From an uncultured Methanosarcinales archaeon (GTDB lineage: Archaea > Halobacteriota > Methanosarcinia > Methanotrichales > Methanotrichaceae), in the NCBI GenBank assembly GCA_937864385.1, contig CALMJN010000397.1:1-5363 (forward strand): DNA of 5,363 nt, given 5' to 3'. A model generated the notes under the pieces. That model ran no database searches and had not been told where the DNA came from. It saw only the letters and a program-made list of their open reading frames with translations. A program made the translations under genes and the position numbers. Each line of letters begins with the position of its first letter. Within the stretch, counting starts at the first letter, position 1. Shown one piece after another: positions 1 to 5,187 of the stretch.

Positions 1-370
1 GATGTGGAGACTCATGTTAGCTAAACAATTTTTAGGGGCAAGCGACATATGGCGTCATTTGAAATCAAATCGACATTCAGATCCCCATGTGGTTTCCTTT
101 TGTGCCCGGAGGAGAGGCCATCGTACTCTGGCTAGGGCGGACCGGGCCCTGAGCTGAATGACCACCTACTCTCGCTGCGCCGGATGCCGGATTGGCGAGG
201 CCGCCCAAAAAGAGAAGCAAAGAGCAATCTTGATGAGAGCAGCGGGCTCTACCGGGAGGAGCATATCCGAAGGATGAGATGGACAAAGTTGCTGGACCCT
301 TCGGGATTTTGCATCACCATGGGACTTGAAGCTGCTGCTGACCCTCACCTTCAAAGTGCACCATAGCGAG
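1..370. other. Left-end region with no supportable gene
   Basis: This stretch lies downstream of the minus-strand dehydrogenase gene that stops at 371. I translated it on both strands: the open frames are short (about 60 codons or fewer before they run into the neighbouring gene), start inside low-complexity Arg/Pro/Ser-rich translations and show no recognisable domain. A 28-codon frame at 49-135 begins ATG after an AGGGG purine stretch, but nothing else supports it. There is a T5 run at 29-33 and a tandem GCCGGAT GCCGGAT at 179-192. I found no tRNA fold, no C/D-box pair and no transposase remnant. It may be a decayed intergenic region. Confidence 0.5.
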
Positions 371-1537
371 CTAAATCCCCCTGCCCTTCTCCCAGCAGTG
401 GAGAGCCAGGCTCTCGGGAATGCTGGCCCGGTCGAAGGATATCATCTCCCCTGCCCGGATATCCTCTTCGAGCCTCGCGTTTTGCAGAAGGCCGATGGGA
501 ATATGATCTGGTTGATCGGCAATGTTCACCGCCTCACCTCGCATGTCAAAGCTGCCTATGGCCTTCTTTATCACATATCCGGCAGGCAGGTCCCTCTTGG
601 CTACTCCTGCCACGCTTATCCGTGGCCGGAGGGAGTTATTGATGAGAACCCTTCCACCACCAATAACCCGGTCAATGGTCTTCATCGCCTCGAAGTGGCA
701 GAGATGATAGTTGCGCACAAATGTGTAGTAGGGCCCCTCTCCCATCTTGTAGTATCGCAAATAGACCTTGTGGCAGGGATCGCACTCGGCGGTGACGAAG
801 ACGCCGGGAGGAATCTTCGCCGACAAGAGATAATCTGAGACCGGCCTGCCCAATGCCTTGGCCTTCTTTGCCAGCTCAATGCCCCCTGCCTCCACGCTGT
901 CCCTGGCCAGACCGCACAATCCCGGCTTTATGATGGCTGCTCCCAGGCCATTGGCCACCAATGCCTGCTCGATCTGAACCTTGGTCCCATCGGTGAAGGA
1001 GGTGATATTCTCAATGCTGTTTCCCGATTTCCCGGCCCAGAACCTCATCTCCTCCAATGTGGGATTGTGATTGAGGAAGTTCTTCAAATTGCCATAGACC
1101 AGAGGAGAGAGGCCCATCTGCAGAACCTCCTCCCGCAATGCGGCGAGGCATCCTGGCTGATCTCCCTCCGCCTCGGTTATGAAGCCCTTTCCGGCCAGAT
1201 AAGAGCCTGTGGTGATCTGCAGCTCAGCATTCATAGTAACTACAGGGATGCGCCTCTCCAGAGCCATCTCCAGGACGGCGGTAGAGTTGCAGATATCTCC
1301 GCTGGCCTCCACAATCAGATCTGCTCCCTCCAGCAGATCCTCGGGAGAGTTGGTCAGAAGATCGCGCCTGGGAAAATCCTGACGCTCTTCTAAGCGCGAT
1401 CTGGTCAGGACCCTATGAAGCTGCAGGTCGTCCCTCTGCTCGATGAGCATTACCAGGCCCTTGGATATGAATCCTGAGCCGACCAGGGCGATCCTTCTTT
1501 TCTCTATGTCTTGGCTATCTGTAAGGCTTTGGGGCAT
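371..1537 (-). CDS. Homoserine dehydrogenase-like NAD(P)-binding protein with C-terminal SAF domain (COG4091 type)
   Basis: This is a predicted cytosolic NAD(P)-dependent oxidoreductase of 388 residues. Numbering from the ATG, residues 15-130 form a Rossmann fold with the dinucleotide loop GSGFISKG at about 20-27 and a VEASG strand end at about 77-81. Conserved blocks of the COG4091 family follow: EGDQPG near 124-129, GNLKNFLNHNPT near 149-160, FTDGTKVQIE near 181-190, PGVFV near 244-248 and RNYHLCHFE near 275-283. The last 85 residues resemble a SAF domain (VAKRDLPAGYVI). Family members are named predicted homoserine dehydrogenases, but the substrate is not established, and the length and SAF tail differ from true homoserine dehydrogenase. 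I chose ATG 1537 over the adjacent in-frame TTG 1540 because GGAG then sits 6 nt upstream of the ATG but only 3 nt from the TTG. The gene has its own promoter and seems monocistronic. The family call is firm; the reaction is open. Confidence 0.88.
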   Translation of the reverse strand: MPQSLTDSQDIEKRRIALVGSGFISKGLVMLIEQRDDLQLHRVLTRSRLEERQDFPRRDLLTNSPEDLLEGADLIVEASGDICNSTAVLEMALERRIPVVTMNAELQITTGSYLAGKGFITEAEGDQPGCLAALREEVLQMGLSPLVYGNLKNFLNHNPTLEEMRFWAGKSGNSIENITSFTDGTKVQIEQALVANGLGAAIIKPGLCGLARDSVEAGGIELAKKAKALGRPVSDYLLSAKIPPGVFVTAECDPCHKVYLRYYKMGEGPYYTFVRNYHLCHFEAMKTIDRVIGGGRVLINNSLRPRISVAGVAKRDLPAGYVIKKAIGSFDMRGEAVNIADQPDHIPIGLLQNARLEEDIRAGEMISFDRASIPESLALHCWEKGRGI

Positions 1538-1574
1538 CAATATCTCCGGTTGTCTTGGAGATGGCTCTACCTGC

Positions 1575-1584
1575 TTAATTAAAT
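1575..1584 (-). promoter_or_regulatory. Archaeal TATA box for the COG4091-type gene
   Basis: On the minus strand the sequence reads ATTTAATTAA, preceded by GCGAAGCT, which could serve as a BRE. Transcription about 25 nt downstream would start near 1554, giving a leader of about 17 nt that includes the GGAG ribosome-binding site just before ATG 1537. Spacing and composition fit; there is no experimental support. Confidence 0.5.
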
Positions 1585-1717
1585 AGCTTCGCAGAATGCA
1601 GAAAGCAGTCCTCTCTTATTGGCCGGACCCAAGGCCAAGAGGGCTCCAGGATCTGCCTGCTTTTTGGCCGGAGATGCCGCATTATCTTATTCCGCCAGGC
1701 TCTACCGATCTAAATCT

Positions 1718-1771
1718 AAAAATACATCATCCTGGGCTTATCTTGCCTCTGGCTCCTCTGGCTATTAAAAA
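1718..1771 (-). terminator. Paired oligo-T terminator signals after the acylphosphatase gene
   Basis: Reading the minus strand past the stop codon at 1790, there are T5 runs at 1771-1767 and 1722-1718, the second followed by a TTTAGATTTAGA-like stretch. Archaeal RNA polymerase terminates at short U-runs without needing a hairpin, so these are the likely 3' end of the RNase HI/protease/acylphosphatase transcripts. No stable stem is seen directly before either run. Confidence 0.4.
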
Positions 1772-1789
1772 TCCCTGCCCATCCGGCCA

Positions 1790-2395
1790 TCAACTCGGCT
1801 TGATATGGATTTTAGGCTTGGCCTCGGCGTGCTGCCCCGTCCAGTCGGCCTTTTTCTTGGAAAGTCGGGAAACAGCTCCTTCCTGGAGGCCGTAGCGTAG
1901 CTCTTTAACCTCGGAGACTATCTCCCGCCTGGCAGCATCGATCTTATAGGCAATCTTTTCCTGGCCGGCCACGATCTGATCCAGCTTGCCTTCCATGCTA
2001 TCAAGCTTGCCCTCAAGGCTGCATAAGCGGAAATTGGTCTCCTTGAATCCGTCCTTGACTATCACAATCAGCTCTTTTAAAAAGACGGTGGCAGTATCCA
2101 GGCGGGAGTCCGTCTCCCTCTCGCCGCTGATCTTATAAAATCCATCCCAGGCTCCTTTGGGCGGGCTGAGGTGCACCTGGATATCATCTACCCTGATGAG
2201 AGGGTCCTCCATGCGTATGGCCCGGCAGAACCTCTCCAGGTCGGCTCTATCGCCTTCCGCCAGCACATAGACCCGGCCGTCCTCCAGGTTCCTGACGCAG
2301 CCCTTGAGATCAAGGGTTCTGGCCATGGTCACCACACGAGACCGGTAGCCCACATGCTGAACCTTGCCCGATACAATAGCCCTTAGCTGGAGCAT
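1790..2395 (-). CDS. Acylphosphatase with C-terminal coiled-coil extension
   Basis: Residues 1-90 are an acylphosphatase domain, a small cytosolic enzyme that hydrolyses the carboxyl-phosphate bond of acyl phosphates. The signature GKVQHVGYRSRV (10-21) carries the phosphate-binding Arg18, and GCVRNLEDGRVYVLAEG (32-48) carries the catalytic Asn36; the 18-residue spacing equals that of the classic pair (Arg23/Asn41 in animal enzymes). The protein is 201 residues, about twice the usual 90-100. The extra half (about 95-175) is predicted helical, with a heptad duplication LEGKLDS/MEGKLDQ at 127-140, and ends in a Lys-rich tail. The extension may mediate oligomerisation or partner binding; no known domain is recognised there. 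ATG 2395 follows AAGG directly and a GAGAG 5 nt further up. The gene lies 27 bp after the M50 gene, so it may share its transcript, but it also has a near-ideal TATA box of its own. The enzyme domain is secure; the role of the tail is unknown. Confidence 0.88.
   Translation of the reverse strand: MLQLRAIVSGKVQHVGYRSRVVTMARTLDLKGCVRNLEDGRVYVLAEGDRADLERFCRAIRMEDPLIRVDDIQVHLSPPKGAWDGFYKISGERETDSRLDTATVFLKELIVIVKDGFKETNFRLCSLEGKLDSMEGKLDQIVAGQEKIAYKIDAARREIVSEVKELRYGLQEGAVSRLSKKKADWTGQHAEAKPKIHIKPS
1976..2017 (-). repeat. 21-bp imperfect tandem duplication encoding one heptad
   Basis: Two adjacent 21-bp units inside the acylphosphatase gene encode LEGKLDS and MEGKLDQ. The shared core on the plus strand is an AGCTTGCC block in each copy. 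The unit length of exactly seven codons matches one coiled-coil heptad, which suggests growth of the coiled coil by heptad duplication. Confidence 0.7.
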
Positions 2396-2419
2396 CCTTG
2401 CTCTCTTGAGATTTTATTT

Positions 2420-2427
2420 TATTTATA
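2420..2427 (-). promoter_or_regulatory. TATA box overlapping the M50 stop, for leaderless acylphosphatase transcript
   Basis: The minus strand reads TATAAATA, close to the archaeal consensus, and overlaps the TAA stop of the protease gene at 2425-2423. Its centre is about 28 bp from the A of ATG 2395, so initiation would fall within a few bases of the start codon and yield an almost leaderless mRNA. This would let acylphosphatase be made independently of the upstream genes. Confidence 0.45.
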
Positions 2428-3073
2428 TCATGCGGAGATAGATCGAAACCCCCAGCAGAATGGTGGGCAGGCCCACAATAAGCCAGACTATGCGGCTGCT
2501 ATCGAATATCTTCTTGCCGTCCAGCGGCCCGAAGGGCAAAAGGTTGAAGGCGGCCAGGGTGATGTTGATCATCAGGCCGAAGCTGGCCGCCCGGCCAATT
2601 ATAGCCCCCTGAGAGCTCAGAAGCAGGAGGATAAAGAACGCCGCCGAGAGGAGGATATTGGTCAAGGGCCCGGCCAGGGATATCCAGAGGGATTCGTTTT
2701 TAAGCTGCGCCGCCAGTTCCGCCCGGCCATAGGGATCCCGGCCGTAGAACTCTTCCGGCAGCCTGGGCCTGCTGATCATCACCGCTCCCGGGGCGGCAAA
2801 TATGAATCCGGCAAAGGATAAGACCACGGCCAAGAAGAGGCCGGTCATATTGGCCCGGTACTCTGCCAGGTAGCCGAAGTGCAGGGCTGTGAACTTATGG
2901 GCCATCTCATGCAGAATAAATCCGGTTCCCACCCCCAGGGCGATGATGAGAATCATCTCCAGGCCGGGAATGCTCCTTCCCCCGATCAAAACGGAGAAGG
3001 CAACCACCAGGGCGGCCAGAGATAAAAGAAGATCCTTCAGCTCTCTGGGGCTGATGTAGCCTGCTATGCTCAT
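2423..3073 (-). CDS. M50 / site-2 protease family membrane metalloprotease
   Basis: This is a predicted intramembrane zinc protease of 216 residues, close to the length of the minimal archaeal S2P enzymes (the M. jannaschii protein is about 224). The zinc-binding HExxH motif is HEMAH at 55-59 in the second hydrophobic segment. The third ligand is Asp185 in FNLLPFGPLDGKKIF (176-190), the family's N-x-x-P...LDG motif. About six hydrophobic segments are visible, near 15-32, 40-62, 77-97, 130-153, 160-180 and 194-212. There is no PDZ or CBS domain, which is the simplest S2P architecture. The substrate is unknown; relatives cut membrane-tethered regulators. ATG 3073 has no good Shine-Dalgarno, but a TATA-like site about 25 bp upstream suggests a leaderless message. 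It lies 62 bp after the RNase HI gene and 27 bp before the acylphosphatase gene. All catalytic residues are present. Confidence 0.9.
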   Translation of the reverse strand: MSIAGYISPRELKDLLLSLAALVVAFSVLIGGRSIPGLEMILIIALGVGTGFILHEMAHKFTALHFGYLAEYRANMTGLFLAVVLSFAGFIFAAPGAVMISRPRLPEEFYGRDPYGRAELAAQLKNESLWISLAGPLTNILLSAAFFILLLLSSQGAIIGRAASFGLMINITLAAFNLLPFGPLDGKKIFDSSRIVWLIVGLPTILLGVSIYLRMI

Positions 3074-3094
3074 GCCATAGGCTCAGCGGCCTGA

Positions 3095-3101
3095 CTATAT
3101 C
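3095..3101 (-). promoter_or_regulatory. Possible TATA box for leaderless M50 protease transcript
   Basis: The minus strand reads GATATAG, centred about 25 bp before ATG 3073. Together with the lack of a ribosome-binding site in front of that ATG, this suggests a leaderless transcript starting at or next to the start codon. The box is short and the call weak. Confidence 0.3.
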
Positions 3102-3135
3102 TCTTTGTTGATGAGCGATATGATTCAGGCTAAGG

Positions 3136-3576
3136 CTAACCTGAACCCGTCGCCCTCTTCTTCCGCCTTAAAAATGCCTCGTATCCTTTCCGGGAGAGCA
3201 TATCCGCCTCCTGGTTCTCCTCCCGCGGCACCCAGGAGAAGCTGACATCTTTGCCCTGCAGGAGGCTTTTGATCTCAGGAACATACTTTTTGGAGGTGGC
3301 GGAGGAGACCCGATACTGCCCTTTCATCTGCTTGATAACCAGCTCTGAGTCGCCCTTGATCACTATTTTCCCCTCGATCCCCTCATCGACCAGCCATCTG
3401 GCCGCAGCCAGGAGGGCCTCGTACTCCGCCACATTGTTGGTCATGCCCCGCCCCTCGCCCACCGCCCCGAAGCCCTGCCAGATGGGCTTCTCATCCCTGT
3501 AGATAGCATATCCGTAAGCGGCTACGCCGCCTGGGTTCTTGGGGTAGCACAGGCCGTCAAAGTAAACTGTGATCAT
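3136..3576 (-). CDS. rnhA: Ribonuclease HI
   Basis: This cytosolic endonuclease cuts the RNA strand of RNA-DNA hybrids in a metal-dependent reaction, as in removal of primers and R-loops. The protein has 146 residues, a normal length for a single RNase H fold without an N-terminal hybrid-binding domain. The DEDD carboxylates are all in place: Asp7 in ITVYFDG, Glu51 in NNVAEYEALL, Asp76 in IKGDSELVIKQ and Asp125 in NQEADMLSR. The tail after 135 is strongly basic (FLRRKKR) and may help nucleic-acid binding. The form is the archaeal/bacterial-like type 1, not the type 2 RNase HII. ATG 3576 is preceded by GAGG at 8 nt spacing. It is the first gene of the possible three-gene minus-strand unit and is divergent from the flavin oxidoreductase gene. 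Confidence 0.93.
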   Translation of the reverse strand: MITVYFDGLCYPKNPGGVAAYGYAIYRDEKPIWQGFGAVGEGRGMTNNVAEYEALLAAARWLVDEGIEGKIVIKGDSELVIKQMKGQYRVSSATSKKYVPEIKSLLQGKDVSFSWVPREENQEADMLSRKGYEAFLRRKKRATGSG

Positions 3577-3584
3577 GATATCTT

Positions 3585-3588
3585 CCTC
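3585..3588 (-). promoter_or_regulatory. Ribosome-binding site of the RNase HI gene
   Basis: The minus strand reads GAGG within GAGGAAG, 8 nt before ATG 3576. It is a good Shine-Dalgarno sequence and fixes the start of the gene. Confidence 0.6.
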
Positions 3589-3606
3589 TACTTTGGGATA
3601 GCATCA

Positions 3607-3614
3607 CTATATAG
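3607..3614 (-). promoter_or_regulatory. Candidate TATA box for the RNase HI gene
   Basis: CTATATAG is self-complementary, so the motif itself gives no direction. Its centre is about 34 bp before ATG 3576, which would place the transcript start near 3585, giving a leader of roughly 9 nt that would cut close to the GAGG site. It is plausible but not ideal; initiation a few bases further upstream would keep the ribosome-binding site intact. Confidence 0.35.
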
Positions 3615-3644
3615 CTGCATCTTAATCTGCTCAGATCCAATCGT

Positions 3645-3673
3645 GGCTCGATGCATTTGGGCTCGATGCATTT
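3645..3673. repeat. Tandem 15-bp-period direct repeat in the divergent promoter region
   Basis: The 14-mer GGCTCGATGCATTT occurs at 3645-3658 and again, identical, at 3660-3673. Each copy holds the palindrome ATGCAT. The second copy runs into the TTTATAG element that is the best TATA candidate for the plus-strand oxidoreductase gene. Repeats of this form next to a promoter often bind a regulator; that function is inferred only from position. Confidence 0.75.
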
Positions 3674-3677
3674 ATAG
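3671..3677 (+). promoter_or_regulatory. Candidate TATA box for the flavin oxidoreductase gene
   Basis: TTTATAG lies about 68 bp before ATG 3742. Initiation some 25 bp downstream would give a leader of about 40 nt that contains the GTGAGG ribosome-binding site at 3725-3730 (GAGG 11 nt before the ATG, slightly long). The AT-rich TATATTAAAT at 3731-3740 is too near the start codon to act as its TATA box. Confidence 0.4.
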
Positions 3678-3741
3678 CCGACCTGCGAATAAGCCTTGAT
3701 TCAATAGCAGAAGCCGGGTGGCAAGTGAGGTATATTAAATC

Positions 3742-4806
3742 ATGAGGGTTGCAGTGATTGGTGGGGGCATAGCCGGTGCAGAGCTGATCAGAGTGGCCTC
3801 GCCCTGTCCCCTGGATTTTGTTTTGATTGAGCCGAAAAAGCAGGTGGAGATGCAGGCTCTGTACCCGGAGTACCTGGGGGGCATAGCCCGTCTGCAGGAT
3901 CTGGCTGCTCCCCTAAAGCCCTTCTGCGAAAAAGTGGGAGCCACCCACATTCAGGAGAAAGCGCTTTCCATAGAGGGCAGCAGCGTGATCTGTGAGAAAA
4001 GCCGGGTGGACTTCGACTACTGCGTAGTGGCCACGGGCGCGGCTCAGAATTACTTCGGCATCCAGGGCGTCGAAAACACCTTCTCCATCAACACATTGGA
4101 GGAGACCAAGAGGGCCCGCCGCTTTGTGGAGGATAACTATCCGGAGCGGATAATGATCATGGGCTCTGGGCTGACCGGCGTGGAGTCTGCCTCCATTTTG
4201 GCGGAGAGCCTGGATGCCAGCATCTACATCATCGAGGCCAAGGACAGAGTCCTGCCCCAGTTCTCTCCTCAGACATCGGCTCTGGTGGAAAAGGCCCTCT
4301 CCAAGAAGGGGGTGAACATCCTCACCTCCACCCAGGTGGCAGAGGTCAAGAAGGACTGCATTATGTTCACTGACAACACCTGTCTGGACTGCGACATGGC
4401 CATCTGGACGGCAGGCATCAAGCCGTCTGAATTCATCCAGAAGCTGGACCTGCCCAAGAAGAACGGCTGGATACTGGTCGACCCCCACCTCAATGCCAAA
4501 GGCAACATCTTTTGCATTGGAGACTGCGCCTGGGTGGAGATCGACGGCCGTCTCGCCACCAAGACCGGCCTGGAGGCGGAGCGGCAGGCCAAGTACCTGG
4601 CCCGGCACTTCAGAAACATGATAAAGGGCCGGCCCTTCGAGAAGTACTCGGTGCGGGCCAGCACGGACAGCCAGGTGGCGCTCATTTCCCTGGGTGCGGA
4701 CTGCGCCGTGGGCGTGGTGGGAAAGACCTGCATCGGCGTGCCGACAAGGCTGATCTACTCGCTGAAGAGCTGGATTGACAAGTCATTTATAAAAAGATTT
4801 AAATAA
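3742..4806 (+). CDS. NDH-2-like FAD-dependent NAD(P)H oxidoreductase
   Basis: This is a predicted two-dinucleotide-domain flavoprotein of 354 residues in the NADH dehydrogenase/FAD-containing subunit family (COG1252). FAD is bound by VIGGGIAG at 5-12, with Glu30 closing the first beta-alpha-beta unit, and by the late motif IFCIGDCAW at 256-264 with Asp261. The NAD(P)H site is GSGLTGVE at 141-148; the acidic Glu165 that ends the next strand suggests NADH over NADPH. VVATGA (95-100) and WTAGIKP (222-228) are further family blocks. The quinone-site AQxxxQ block of typical NDH-2 reads TGLEAERQ (275-282), so only the last Gln is kept. The tail (about 336-354) is amphipathic and basic, fitting loose membrane attachment. 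The physiological acceptor is unknown; in a methanogen it could be methanophenazine or a soluble carrier. A CLDC pair lies at 214-217. The length is a little below the usual 380-430. ATG 3742 has GAGG 11 nt upstream. Confidence 0.85.
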   Translation: MRVAVIGGGIAGAELIRVASPCPLDFVLIEPKKQVEMQALYPEYLGGIARLQDLAAPLKPFCEKVGATHIQEKALSIEGSSVICEKSRVDFDYCVVATGAAQNYFGIQGVENTFSINTLEETKRARRFVEDNYPERIMIMGSGLTGVESASILAESLDASIYIIEAKDRVLPQFSPQTSALVEKALSKKGVNILTSTQVAEVKKDCIMFTDNTCLDCDMAIWTAGIKPSEFIQKLDLPKKNGWILVDPHLNAKGNIFCIGDCAWVEIDGRLATKTGLEAERQAKYLARHFRNMIKGRPFEKYSVRASTDSQVALISLGADCAVGVVGKTCIGVPTRLIYSLKSWIDKSFIKRFK

Positions 4807-4866
4807 GGATTTTGGGGGTACCCGCGCATTGATGGCACGAATTGCAGCTGGATGCTCTCTGATTAG
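4807..4866. other. Short spacer with possible junction to foreign DNA
   Basis: After the oxidoreductase stop there is TTTT at 4810-4813, then the palindrome GGGTACCC at 4816-4823. The T-run is too short for a confident terminator. The stretch ends in a TAG (4864-4866) that closes the frame of the DUF4342 protein. Nothing in it is recognisable as coding; it is a candidate site for the switch from archaeal to bacterial-looking sequence. Confidence 0.3.
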
Positions 4867-5187
4867 CTGTCATCATCCCGGCAGATCAGCAGAAAAGGTG
4901 AGGGATTTGAGTCCATTCGCGTCAAAGGCGATGCTGTCATTGCCAAGATCAAGGAAATCTTGCACGAGGGCAACGTCCGCCGCATCACGATTAAGAACGA
5001 GGAAGGCAACACGCTGATCGAGATCCCGCTGACCATTGGCGTGGTTGGCCTCTTGTTGCTTCCGGTCTGGGCTGCCATCGGGGCTATCGCTGCCCTGGCG
5101 GCTAATCTGACCATCGTGGTGGAGAAGATCGAGCCGGTCCCTGACGCCTCAGCCGATCCAGAAGAGAATTCCCGGTCCACAGAGTAG
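4867..5187 (+). CDS. DUF4342 protein, start codon missing (likely 5'-truncated)
   Basis: The coordinates give the open frame after the TAG at 4864. A DUF4342 domain of unknown function is evident: FESIRVKGDAVIAKIKEIL (from 4906), then HEGNVRRITIKNEEGNTL, IEIPLTIGVVG and a hydrophobic hairpin-like stretch LLLLPVWAAIGAIAALAAN, ending in TIVVEKIEP and an acidic tail. Proteins of this family are small (about 80-120 residues) and have a full KGD-to-VEK module, as here. No ATG, GTG or TTG lies in frame between the TAG and the conserved domain; the first is TTG 4960, inside the domain. An ATC at 4885 occupies the place where family members start, and AGGTGAGG (4896-4903) precedes an ATT at 4915, but neither is a normal start. 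Codon use lacks ATA, AGA and AGG across the domain, unlike the genes to the left. I read it as a 5'-truncated or mutated bacterial gene. It ends convergent to the TolC fragment. Confidence 0.65.
   Translation: MSSSRQISRKGEGFESIRVKGDAVIAKIKEILHEGNVRRITIKNEEGNTLIEIPLTIGVVGLLLLPVWAAIGAIAALAANLTIVVEKIEPVPDASADPEENSRSTE

Noticed and set aside
49..135. A 28-codon frame with an AGGGG-type upstream stretch
   Set aside because: It is very short, with no domain, no clear promoter and no neighbour that would support a small protein here.
225..345. A possible archaeal C/D-box small RNA (TGATGA at 231-236, CTGA at about 337-340)
   Set aside because: The boxes are over 100 nt apart, and no D' box lies at the usual distance after the C box, so the spacing does not fit archaeal C/D RNAs of 50-70 nt.
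326..838. A 170-codon plus-strand open frame opposite the COG4091-type gene
   Set aside because: It is antisense to conserved SAF and catalytic-domain codons, and its translation shows no recognisable motif.
1596..1895. A 99-codon plus-strand frame across the gap after the acylphosphatase gene
   Set aside because: The translation is Pro/Leu-rich and featureless, overlaps the 3' end of the acylphosphatase gene and has no ribosome-binding site.
3913..4608. A 231-codon minus-strand open frame inside the flavin oxidoreductase gene
   Set aside because: It is fully antisense to a gene with clear FAD and NAD motifs; its translation is rich in Gly, Leu, Val and His without a domain, as expected from the reverse of a high-GC third-position gene.
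4816..4823. GGGTACCC palindrome after the oxidoreductase gene as a terminator hairpin
   Set aside because: It has no loop, so it cannot form a normal stem-loop, and the nearby T-run (4810-4813) lies before it and is only four bases long.
4829..5017. A plus-strand frame starting TTG-ATG that runs into the DUF4342 region
   Set aside because: From about 4898 on it is the shifted-frame shadow of the DUF4342 domain. I considered it as the lost N-terminus joined by a frameshift, but its first residues do not resemble the start of the family.
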